A DNA stretch of 14,773 nucleotides from Pseudomonadota bacterium (GTDB lineage Bacteria; Pseudomonadota; Gammaproteobacteria; Magnimaribacterales; D2472): assembly GCA_010024215.1 (NCBI GenBank), contig RGHK01000012.1:1-14773 (forward strand), given 5' to 3'. Position 1 is the first letter of the stretch. The number at the start of each line of letters is the position of its first letter. The notes beneath the pieces were generated by a model, which did no database searches, was not told the origin of the DNA, and saw nothing but the letters and a program-made list of their open reading frames with translations. The translations under genes were made by a program, and so were the position numbers. Positions 6,365 to 13,557 of this stretch are shown here, piece by piece.

Positions 6365-7345
6365 CTAACTTAATGATTCGTTGATTTTTGAAATTAGCTC
6401 CTCAGCTTCTTCAATTTTACCATCTTTTGAATATGCTCTTACATATGTTTTATTATTTTTTTCAGATATTTTTACTTCGAACTGAGCATCTCCGAAAACT
6501 GTTGTATTTCTTGATTTACTTCTTCCAAAATTCAAAAATGAGAAAAATCCTTCTTCCTCCTCAGATTCGTAACTGACATAAAAAATTCCATTACTTCTAT
6601 CTTTATCATTAGCAATAATATTTGCTGAATCAATAGCCTTTGTAACGGAAGACCATGCTCTATCAAAATTCAGATCTAGTTCAATTACTGTCTGTCCATT
6701 ATCTACAAAAATTTTAGCTTTTTTCATCTCATTAAGATTTTGAGCTGCCAGAGAAGTACCTGAAAACTGCCCAACTGAATCAGCAAAATAATTTACTAAA
6801 TTACTCAACTCTGTTTGTATAAGCTCTGGATTGCTTAAAATCTCATTAGATGTTTTATCAACTTGAACTAGAAATATTTCTGTTGAAGCCTCTTTAATTC
6901 CGTGCTCAATCTTCATTTTTAATTTAGTAGATTCATCAAAATTTATAGCGATTTCTCCAGTAGCTGGGTCAGCATTAATTACCTGATATGATGAGGTATC
7001 CCAATAGCTTTTAGAAATAGGCCATGAAGTTGATGGAAGTGTTTCAACATAAACCCACATTAATTCACCCAGTCTTCTTAATTGGACAGAACTATCTCCA
7101 GAGGTAGAAAATATTTGTCTTGGTTTAGGTACATCTTGATTCTCCAAAGTCTCTGATATCTCATCTACAGGATAATGATTTTCTTTCGAAATTAATGCTA
7201 AATCACTAGGAAGCTGGATGTCCTGCTCAACTTTTTCTTTAAGAAATTCATCTTTTGTTGGAGGAAATAGCCCCTCAGGCCCAGCAATATATGAGCAGGA
7301 AGAAAATATAAACAGAAAGATTATTGAATAAAATTTTTTTATCAT
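6365..7345 (-). CDS. bamC: BamC-like outer-membrane assembly lipoprotein
   Basis: BamC (NlpB) is a lipoprotein partner of the BamA beta-barrel assembly machine. The 326-residue protein begins with a lipoprotein signal peptide (hydrophobic about 6-16, lipobox FSSC, lipidated Cys17). An extended N-terminal region follows, and then two regions that each resemble the repeated BamC helix-grip domains (about 80-190 and 205-325); the second starts IELDLNFDRAWSSVTKAID. Its start overlaps the dapA stop (ATGA), and the dapA-bamC-purC order is as in E. coli. Sequence conservation is modest, so the call rests on lipobox, length, domain pattern and context. Confidence 0.88.
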   Translation of the reverse strand: MIKKFYSIIFLFIFSSCSYIAGPEGLFPPTKDEFLKEKVEQDIQLPSDLALISKENHYPVDEISETLENQDVPKPRQIFSTSGDSSVQLRRLGELMWVYVETLPSTSWPISKSYWDTSSYQVINADPATGEIAINFDESTKLKMKIEHGIKEASTEIFLVQVDKTSNEILSNPELIQTELSNLVNYFADSVGQFSGTSLAAQNLNEMKKAKIFVDNGQTVIELDLNFDRAWSSVTKAIDSANIIANDKDRSNGIFYVSYESEEEEGFFSFLNFGRSKSRNTTVFGDAQFEVKISEKNNKTYVRAYSKDGKIEEAEELISKINESLS

Positions 7346-8229
7346 ATTAATCGTAATTTATTAAGCTCAGACAAAACTTCATCATGAAAAGTTTCATCTA
7401 ACTGTATTAAAGGCAATCTTATAATGTTTTTAATTAATCCCATTTTAAATAGCATCCATTTTACAGGAATAGGATTAGATTCTTCAAAAAGTAATTTATA
7501 GAGATTTTTATTTATATCATTCAAATTGTTTGCCTCATTAAGTTCTGAATTTAATACATTTCTACATATCATTGAGATAGATCTAGGTGTAACATTTGCA
7601 GCAACTGAAATCACACCATGAGCGCCAAGACTCATTGATTCCAGGAAAGTTGGATCATCACCAGAGAAGACAGAAAAATCATCACTAATCTTAGTTATAT
7701 TTATTAATTCTCTTATTCTTTGGAAATCGTCAACTGCTTCTTTAATGCCAATAATATTTTGATGTTTAGATAAAATTTCAACACTGCTAGGCTTTAAATC
7801 GCATGCCGTTCTTGAGGGAACATTGTATAAGATCTGTGGGATATCTACTTTGTTGGCTATTTCCTCATAATGTTTTATTAACCCACTTTGATTAGGTTTG
7901 TTGTAATAAGGGGTTACCAATAAAACATAATCAGCACCCTTAAGCTTTGCTTCTTGAGAAAGCTCAATCGCCTCATTGGTAGCATTCGCTCCTGTGCCTG
8001 CAATAACAGGTATTCTTTTTCCAACATGCTTTATTGTGAAGTCTATTACATCAAGATGCTCTTTAACATTTAAAGTCGCTGACTCTCCAGTAGTTCCGAC
8101 TGATACAATTCCATTAGTTCCTTCATCAATATGCCAATCAATTAATTTTTTCAATGAGTCATAGTCAACAGATCCATCCTCGTTTAATGGGGTAACTAAA
8201 GCAACTAAACTTCCTTGTAATACTTGCAT
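7342..8229 (-). CDS. dapA: DapA, 4-hydroxy-tetrahydrodipicolinate synthase
   Basis: DapA condenses pyruvate and aspartate semialdehyde, the first committed step to diaminopimelate and lysine. The protein (295 residues from this start) is a full TIM barrel. The Schiff-base lysine is Lys163 in IIGIKEAV; Tyr135 (QILYNVPSR), Thr46 and Thr47 (VGTTGES), Tyr109 (TPYYNKP) and Arg140 form the active site. I used the ATG at 8229; a TTG one codon upstream (8232) is also open. It is the first gene of the long minus-strand run, divergent from bcp. E. coli has gcvR between dapA and bcp; here nothing separates them except 68 bases. Confidence 0.97.
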   Translation of the reverse strand: MQVLQGSLVALVTPLNEDGSVDYDSLKKLIDWHIDEGTNGIVSVGTTGESATLNVKEHLDVIDFTIKHVGKRIPVIAGTGANATNEAIELSQEAKLKGADYVLLVTPYYNKPNQSGLIKHYEEIANKVDIPQILYNVPSRTACDLKPSSVEILSKHQNIIGIKEAVDDFQRIRELINITKISDDFSVFSGDDPTFLESMSLGAHGVISVAANVTPRSISMICRNVLNSELNEANNLNDINKNLYKLLFEESNPIPVKWMLFKMGLIKNIIRLPLIQLDETFHDEVLSELNKLRLI

Positions 8230-8297
8230 CAATAAAAATTTCAGTAAAAAATAGGACTATACACTATTTTATTCAAAATACTTATAAGGCAAAAAAT
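8230..8297. promoter_or_regulatory. Divergent dapA/bcp intergenic region
   Basis: This 68-base, very AT-rich spacer must hold the promoters of both dapA (leftward) and bcp (rightward). An AAGG (8286-8289), 8 bases before the bcp ATG, is a plausible ribosome site. TATAAG (8283-8288) and TATAGT-like hexamers occur, but none has a matching -35 that I would defend. No operator palindrome is visible. Confidence 0.4.
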
Positions 8298-8768
8298 ATG
8301 ACTAAAAATTTAGAAGGAAAAAAATGTCCAAAATTTAATGCAGAATTTACAAGCAATTTAAAATTATCAAACAACGATTTTTTAGGTAAAAATTTAGTGA
8401 TATATTTTTATCCTAAAGATAGCACTCCTGGGTGCACAACTGAAGGCCAAGGGTTTAGAGATAATTACAAAATCTTTAAAAAATATAATACTGAAATAGT
8501 CGGAGTTTCTAGAGATTCAATTAAATCTCATGAAAATTTTAAAGCTAAACAATCATTTCCTTTTGAGTTGTTATCTGATCCTGATGAAAAAGTTTGTAAA
8601 GCTTTTGATGTTATGAAATTAAAATCTATGTATGGCAGAGAATATATTGGTGTAGATAGATCAACATTTTTAATTAATAAAGAAGGGAAAATTCTCAAAG
8701 AATGGCGTTCAGTTAAAGTTAAAGGGCACGTTGAAGAAGTATTAAATACTGTAAAAGATTTAACTTAA
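8298..8768 (+). CDS. bcp: Bcp/PrxQ-type thiol peroxidase
   Basis: Bcp reduces peroxides, usually with thioredoxin as donor. The 156-residue thioredoxin-fold protein has the peroxidatic cysteine Cys46 in the PxxxTPGCT motif (YPKDSTPGCTTEG) and the catalytic-pocket arginine near 121 (VDRSTFLI). The resolving cysteine found five residues later in E. coli Bcp is replaced (Gln51 by my alignment), and the alternative helix-3 position (HENFKAKQ) is lysine. Other cysteines are Cys10 and Cys100 (DEKVCKAF). It may therefore be a 1-Cys type or use Cys100; this is inferred. The gene is divergent from dapA, and its stop overlaps the end of perM by 9 bases tail to tail. Confidence 0.95.
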   Translation: MTKNLEGKKCPKFNAEFTSNLKLSNNDFLGKNLVIYFYPKDSTPGCTTEGQGFRDNYKIFKKYNTEIVGVSRDSIKSHENFKAKQSFPFELLSDPDEKVCKAFDVMKLKSMYGREYIGVDRSTFLINKEGKILKEWRSVKVKGHVEEVLNTVKDLT

Positions 8769-9572
8769 CTGATTCTCTGAAGAAGGCCAAGCATTCCAAA
8801 CCGCCTTAATAAAAGTTGCTATTGGTATTGAGAAAAATACGCCCCAAAATCCAAACATGCTGCCAAAAATAAATACTGCAAGGATAATTACCACTGGATG
8901 CAATTTAACAGTTTCTGAAAATATCAATGGTACTAGCAAATTGCCATCAAGCGCTTGTAACAAAAGATAAAGACCAATCAGAATATAAAATTCACTTCCT
9001 AAACCAAACTGTAATAAACCCACTATTACAATTGGTATAGTAACTAAGAAGGCTCCTACATAAGGTATGATTACTGATAGACCAACTAAAACTGATAATA
9101 ATGCTGAGTACTTTAATCCCAGTGATACAAATATTATTGCTGCAGCTATACCTACTATAAAAATCTCTATTGTTTTTCCTCTAACATAATTACTAAGTTG
9201 AATATCCATCTCAGACCAAATACTTGAGAACATTTCTCTTTTACCTGGAATTATTTTCATAAAACTTTCGATAATGTTTTTTCGATCAAATAAAAAGAAG
9301 AAAACCAAAATTGGAAATAATATTATGTATAAGAGAAGTGTTATGGCACTTTGTATGCCAGAAATTGATGATTTAACAATATTTTGAGCGATAGCTGTTA
9401 TCTCCTCTGAAACAGCTTGAAAAAATATTGCTATTTGATCAGATGATACAAGCTCAGGAAATTTTGCAGGCAGGTTAGATATAAAGCCTATGAAATTATT
9501 TACAAGATTAGGTACATCTAAGATAAAAGCTTGAAGCTGTATATAAAGCAAGGGTACTAACCAAACTATCAA
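8760..9572 (-). CDS. perM: PerM/AI-2E family transporter, 5'-truncated
   Basis: AI-2E exporter family (PerM/YfgO) membrane proteins have about eight helices. The C-terminal two thirds match the family well: NYVRGKTIEIFIVGI, VLVGLSVIIPYVGAFLVTIP, LQALDGNLLVPLIFSE, KLHPVVIILAVFIFG and FGFWGVFFSIPIATFIKA. The listed start is a TTG at 9572, but the reading frame stays open to 9647, and family-like residues (about KVALIITFSIFLVTGIA) continue upstream of it with no ATG, GTG or TTG. Against about 353 residues in E. coli, roughly the first 65 residues, with the first two helices, are missing. The space they would need is occupied by bepA. It could be a decayed gene, or be translated from a non-standard start. 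The perM-bepA divergent pair is as in E. coli. Confidence 0.75.
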   Translation of the reverse strand: MIVWLVPLLYIQLQAFILDVPNLVNNFIGFISNLPAKFPELVSSDQIAIFFQAVSEEITAIAQNIVKSSISGIQSAITLLLYIILFPILVFFFLFDRKNIIESFMKIIPGKREMFSSIWSEMDIQLSNYVRGKTIEIFIVGIAAAIIFVSLGLKYSALLSVLVGLSVIIPYVGAFLVTIPIVIVGLLQFGLGSEFYILIGLYLLLQALDGNLLVPLIFSETVKLHPVVIILAVFIFGSMFGFWGVFFSIPIATFIKAVWNAWPSSENQLS

Positions 9573-9653
9573 GGCTATTCCAGTTACTAAAAATATTGAG
9601 AAGGTGATAATAAGAGCTACTTTTAGAAAATATAGATATATACAATATTAATT

Positions 9654-11081
9654 ATGCTTAAGCTAAGATTTCTATTAATAATAATTTTTTCTATTGATTT
9701 TTATGCTCAAGAAAATAACCAATTAGTGCTACCAGAGCTTGGAGATAGAGTTTCTGGAGCTGTTTCATCTTTTGAAGAAAAAGCAATTGGTAAAGAATTT
9801 CTCAAACAAATTTATTTCCAAGCACCATTAATTTCAGATCCACTAATAAAAGAATATACCGAATTATTAATATATAGACTTTCAGAATACAGCGAGGTCA
9901 AAGATAGGCAGTTTAATATTCTTATAATTGATGATAGTTCTCTAAATGCATTTGCCGCTCCAGGAGGAATAATTGGAGTAAATGGTGGTTTATTTCTAAA
10001 TGCAGATAATGAAGGTCAGTTTGCATCTGTAATGGCCCATGAATTGGCACATCTTAGTCAGAGGCATTTTGCTAGAAACATCTTAAGCACACAAGATAGA
10101 AGCTTAGCTTCATCATTAACTATGATCTCATCAATTGCATTGGCTATTTTATCTAATAACCCAAATGCTATGGCTGTCGGACCTGCATTACTTCAAACCC
10201 AAAGTTTGCGTTATAGTCGGCTATTTGAAAAGGAAGCCGATAGGGTTGGATTTGGAAACTTGGTAAGAGCTGGTTATAACCCAAAATCAATGGGAGAAAT
10301 GTTTGAAAATATGAATAACTTGAGAAGACTTGCTGGTGAAACTCCTCCTGAATTCTTGTTAACACACCCATTATCATCTTCAAGAATAAGTGATGCCCTT
10401 AATGCTGCTGAGGGAATGTCCGAGGATGGAACAAAAAAAGATTCACTAGAATATTCACTTATTCGAGCAAGGTTAAAGGTATTTTATGAAAAAATCCCTC
10501 TCCAATCAGTTCAATATTTTCAAGCTCTAGTTAATGAGAATCCATCTGATGCTAATATTTATGGGCTTGCTCTTGCACTAAGCACAAACAATCAATCAGA
10601 AGAGTCAATCAAATATATAAATACTTTAATAAATAAATATCCTAAAAATTTATTTTTAAACACTTCAAAAGTTGAGATTCTTACAGAAGGAAAAAATTAT
10701 AAAGACGCCCTCTTTGTAGCAAATACTTTTTTAGAAATAGCTCCAAAAAACTATCCATTAACTATTGCAAAATCAAAACTACTACTAGAAATGGGCGAGT
10801 ATTTCGAATCAGAAGAAATTATTAGAGATCAGCTGCTAAGACGAAATGAAGATCCCCAATTGTGGTTATTGCTTTCTGAAATACAAAGAAATAGTAAAAA
10901 TATCATTGGCTACCATCAATCGAGAGCAGAATATTTTCTTTTGCTTGGACAAAATGAAGAAGCATTAAGTCAACTTGAATTTGCTTTAAGTCTTACAAAA
11001 AATAACTTTCAAGTATCTGAAAGAATAATGAATCAAATTGTAAATATTAAAAAAGAAATTGGTGAATCTAGGGGTTTTTAG
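9654..11081 (+). CDS. bepA: BepA-like periplasmic M48 metalloprotease/chaperone with TPR domain
   Basis: BepA helps assembly, or degradation of stalled forms, of LptD and other outer-membrane proteins at the BAM complex. The 475-residue protein has a signal peptide (about 1-18, cleavage near FYAQ), an M48 peptidase domain with HELAH at 129-133 and third zinc ligand Glu194 (FEKEADRVG), and His238 in PPEFLLTHPL, equivalent to the regulatory histidine of BepA. A C-terminal TPR-like alpha-helical region spans about 265-470. Length is close to E. coli BepA (487). No Shine-Dalgarno sequence is seen. A TACAAT (9641-9646) lies 7 bases before the ATG, which would give a leaderless or near-leaderless mRNA. 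Its end overlaps the permease gene by 14 bases, tail to tail. Confidence 0.93.
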   Translation: MLKLRFLLIIIFSIDFYAQENNQLVLPELGDRVSGAVSSFEEKAIGKEFLKQIYFQAPLISDPLIKEYTELLIYRLSEYSEVKDRQFNILIIDDSSLNAFAAPGGIIGVNGGLFLNADNEGQFASVMAHELAHLSQRHFARNILSTQDRSLASSLTMISSIALAILSNNPNAMAVGPALLQTQSLRYSRLFEKEADRVGFGNLVRAGYNPKSMGEMFENMNNLRRLAGETPPEFLLTHPLSSSRISDALNAAEGMSEDGTKKDSLEYSLIRARLKVFYEKIPLQSVQYFQALVNENPSDANIYGLALALSTNNQSEESIKYINTLINKYPKNLFLNTSKVEILTEGKNYKDALFVANTFLEIAPKNYPLTIAKSKLLLEMGEYFESEEIIRDQLLRRNEDPQLWLLLSEIQRNSKNIIGYHQSRAEYFLLLGQNEEALSQLEFALSLTKNNFQVSERIMNQIVNIKKEIGESRGF

Positions 11082-12300
11082 AGTCTTCTTCAAAGTTTTT
11101 TGAGATCTTATAACCTGTTACTGAGAATAATCCTGCAAAAGGAATAGCTAACAAAGGCATAATACTAACGCTGATAGCGGCAAATTTTCCAATAAACATA
11201 AAAAGGCTGCCAGTAAGATCACCAAATCTCGTTATGAAAGTATCTATAAAGACAGTGGACTTATATCTATCATGTTTTTGAAGTTGGCTATATATAATTT
11301 CCCTACTTGGTTTATTAAAACCATATTCAAAGACTCTTAATAAAGCTTGTGCAAAAACAACAATTCCTACTGAAGGAAAAAATCCATAAAGTAAAAAAAC
11401 AATTACAAAAAGAAATCCATAAATAATTAAAATAGAAGAGATGCCAAAAAACGAAATAACAAGGTATGTAAAAAATAGTTGAGTTATTAGAGTTAATGGC
11501 GATACCAATTGCTCAATTCTTGCAAATAACTCAATTCTGTCTGCAGATAAGTCAGAATATGATTCGATAATTGGTATGGCACTTATCCACTGAACAGTCA
11601 TTAAGCCTGTAAATAACCATGAATATAATGCCACTGATCGCACTTCTCTTTTTGAAATTATATTAGCCAGTGCATCTGACCAATTTCCTCCAACTTTTTT
11701 AATTAAAACTTCTGAATTATTTGATTGGACAATATAAAGTGCAACTAAAATAGCCAAAAATAATAATAGAGATGATGAAAAAGCAAATAGCTCCAGGCCA
11801 TAATTAGTAAAGGATTCAGACAATCTTACAGACACCTCAGACCCAAATATTGCGCCCAATGACCCTCCTGCCATTATAAATCCATAAAGTTTTCTTGATT
11901 TATCATCTCTGAAAATATTTATAACTAATACCCAGAATATTGATACAACAAAAAATGAATAAATATTGCACCAAACATAGAAAACTCTACCAAGCCATAT
12001 CGCTTGAGATATGTCTGATTCCTCAAGTGATCTTGAGTAAAAGATAAATGTAAATAAATTTAGAATTAAAAAAGAATAACAATAAATAATAATTTTTTTG
12101 TAATTAGTTCTTGAAGCTATCCATGAATATATTGGATTTACTAGTAACATTGTTATTGCAGTTATGGACAGCAGTATTAGAAGAAAATCTTGTCCATAAT
12201 TTTCAACAGCCATCTCATTTCTTACTGCTCTTAAAACATACCAAGATGAAAGAACTAGAAAAAATAAAAAGCTAGCAAGAATGGTATTTTTTAATTTCAT
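11068..12300 (-). CDS. MFS-type permease resembling ATP:ADP antiporter-like (NTP/NDP exchange) proteins
   Basis: This is a 410-residue inner-membrane protein with about twelve hydrophobic segments. The first helix ends in SSWYVLRAVRNEMAVEN, which recalls the YYVLRPLRDE signature of bacterial MFS proteins annotated as ATP:ADP antiporter-like. VVSIFWVLVINIFRDDKSRKLYGFI and MAGGSLGAIFGSEVS (about residues 143-157) also fit that group. The substrate is unknown; free-living bacteria with such proteins need not exchange nucleotides. The N-terminus is short, with only six residues before the first helix. Its ATG lies 8 bases after a tRNA-Lys 5' half, no Shine-Dalgarno sequence is present, and an in-frame TAA (12313-12315, in the tRNA anticodon loop) rules out a longer start. 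Transcription may enter from the tol-pal-cpoB side. Confidence 0.75.
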   Translation of the reverse strand: MKLKNTILASFLFFLVLSSWYVLRAVRNEMAVENYGQDFLLILLSITAITMLLVNPIYSWIASRTNYKKIIIYCYSFLILNLFTFIFYSRSLEESDISQAIWLGRVFYVWCNIYSFFVVSIFWVLVINIFRDDKSRKLYGFIMAGGSLGAIFGSEVSVRLSESFTNYGLELFAFSSSLLLFLAILVALYIVQSNNSEVLIKKVGGNWSDALANIISKREVRSVALYSWLFTGLMTVQWISAIPIIESYSDLSADRIELFARIEQLVSPLTLITQLFFTYLVISFFGISSILIIYGFLFVIVFLLYGFFPSVGIVVFAQALLRVFEYGFNKPSREIIYSQLQKHDRYKSTVFIDTFITRFGDLTGSLFMFIGKFAAISVSIMPLLAIPFAGLFSVTGYKISKNFEEDSKNP

Positions 12301-12308
12301 GAGAATAT

Positions 12309-12350
12309 TTGGTTAAAAGCCAACTGCTCTACCAGCTGAGCTAGCGACCC
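12309..12350 (-). pseudogene. tRNA-Lys(TTT) 5' half (truncated tRNA gene)
   Basis: Read on the minus strand from 12350, the sequence gives nucleotides 1-42 of a normal tRNA-Lys: the 5' acceptor strand GGGTCGC, T8, the D arm with stem GCTC/GAGC and loop AGCTGGTA, and the anticodon arm GTTGG, loop CTTTTAA, CCAA, with anticodon TTT. Identity then stops. There is no variable loop, T arm, 3' acceptor strand or CCA, and 8 bases later a permease gene starts. No matching 3' half is found anywhere in the window. The part kept looks undamaged, so the break is recent, selected, or an assembly join. A tRNA-Lys gene also follows cpoB in E. coli, so the location is ancestral. Confidence 0.85.
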
Positions 12351-12377
12351 ATGGTAATGCATAATAAAAAAAGGTGA

Positions 12378-13034
12378 TTATTCCATATTTTTCAATAACT
12401 GCAAGGCCAAAGATGATGCAGTGTCATTGGGGTACTCTCTAATTACATAATTATATTTATCTTTAGCTTTATCTAGTTCATTCATTTTAAGAAAAATATC
12501 TCCTATTTTCTTATGTGCTAGAGGTGTTCTGTAATGTGATGGATAAATAGAAACAAGCTCTAGAAAATATGAATTTGAAATATCTAGGTTATTTTCAATA
12601 AGAGCAATCTCACCAAGCCAAAAATATGAAAGTGGTGATTTTTCATCATCATTAAAATTTTCAACAAAATATTTGAATAATATTGATGCTCGTTCAAGGT
12701 CCTGCTTTTCTAAAGATTTTATAGCAGCTGTATAAATTTCTTCTTTGCTTTTTGTATCATCAATACCTGAAAACTTCACATTATTATCTAGTGGCAGATC
12801 ACTAAGATTGGTTTCATTTGTACTTACAGCTTCATTACTGCTAACAGACTCTTTAATAAGCTTTTGTATTAAATAATCCTGCGATTCTATAATGTTTCTA
12901 AGTTCAGCTATTTCTGATTCTAGCTCTTGTATCTTTAAGAATAACAAATCTACCTGAGCATTTTCATTTTCTTGTGAGAATACATTCAAAGAAGCAATTA
13001 AAATAAACGATAATGATAAGGTTCTAAAATTCAT
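12378..13034 (-). CDS. cpoB: CpoB (YbgF), Tol-associated periplasmic coordinator of cell division
   Basis: CpoB links peptidoglycan synthesis by PBP1B to outer-membrane constriction through TolA. The 218-residue protein has a signal peptide (about 1-20), a short N-terminal trimerising coiled coil (about 26-64, LFLKIQELESEIAELRNIIE), a Ser/Asn-rich linker (about 65-95) and a C-terminal TPR domain (about 98-213, YTAAIKSLEKQDLERASILF, YFWLGEIALIENN, AHKKIGDIFLK). It is shorter than E. coli CpoB (263). It follows pal after 3 bases and ends 27 bases before the tRNA-Lys remnant. Confidence 0.93.
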   Translation of the reverse strand: MNFRTLSLSFILIASLNVFSQENENAQVDLLFLKIQELESEIAELRNIIESQDYLIQKLIKESVSSNEAVSTNETNLSDLPLDNNVKFSGIDDTKSKEEIYTAAIKSLEKQDLERASILFKYFVENFNDDEKSPLSYFWLGEIALIENNLDISNSYFLELVSIYPSHYRTPLAHKKIGDIFLKMNELDKAKDKYNYVIREYPNDTASSLALQLLKNME

Positions 13035-13037
13035 TTA

Positions 13038-13541
13038 TTAATTTATTTCTGCCCTTCTATTTTTTGCATAACTTTCTTCATTAGAACCATATGCGACAGG
13101 CTGTTCCTCGCCGTAACTTTTTACACTAACTCTAGAACTACTTATACCATTTAATAAAAAATAATCTTTAACAGCCTCTGCTCTTCTTTGCCCTAGAGCT
13201 AAATTATATTCTCGCGTTCCTCTTTCATCAGCATGGCCCGCAATAGTTATCTTAATTGATTCGTTATCTTTCATTGCTGATACAGCGCTTTTAAGAGTTT
13301 GGAGAGATTTACTGTTTAAATTAAATTTATCAAAATCAAAATATACAGTAGCATTTGTAAAAATTGCTTTTGTCTCATAATCCAGTGTTGAATCTTCTTT
13401 AATTGAAGCCTCAACAGTTCTTATACCACCATCATATACAACCTCTTCAGTAACATTCATGCTTGAACATGAAGAAATCACAAAAATGAATAGAAAAAGA
13501 CCAATGAAATTTTTTTCTTTAAATATGTTTGTGTTAATCAT
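13038..13541 (-). CDS. pal: Pal, peptidoglycan-associated lipoprotein
   Basis: Pal anchors the outer membrane to peptidoglycan and works with TolA and TolB during constriction. The 167-residue precursor has a lipobox VISSC with lipidated Cys25, a short linker, and an OmpA-like domain (about 60-167) with VYFDFDKF, the diaminopimelate-binding region GHADERGTREYNLALGQRRAEAV and the closing NRRAEIN. A clear AGGAGA ribosome site (13548-13553) lies 6 bases before the ATG. It sits 16 bases after tolB and 3 before cpoB, so the three genes are one transcript. Confidence 0.97.
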   Translation of the reverse strand: MINTNIFKEKNFIGLFLFIFVISSCSSMNVTEEVVYDGGIRTVEASIKEDSTLDYETKAIFTNATVYFDFDKFNLNSKSLQTLKSAVSAMKDNESIKITIAGHADERGTREYNLALGQRRAEAVKDYFLLNGISSSRVSVKSYGEEQPVAYGSNEESYAKNRRAEIN

Positions 13542-13557
13542 TTATTTTCTCCTATTA

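Noticed and set aside
6388..6576. Plus-strand open frame inside bamC
   Set aside because: Antisense shadow; hydrophobic residues arise from complementing AT-rich codons.
7976..8164. Plus-strand open frame inside dapA
   Set aside because: Antisense to the DapA catalytic domain; no supporting signal.
10168..10383. Minus-strand open frame inside bepA, considered as the missing perM N-terminus
   Set aside because: It shows no PerM-like helices and is antisense to the M48 domain, so it does not supply the lost part.
12351..12377. Promoter for the tRNA remnant (TATTAT at 12361-12366)
   Set aside because: The hexamer is at a plausible distance, but no -35 is present and the region is an A/T run; too weak to list as a feature.
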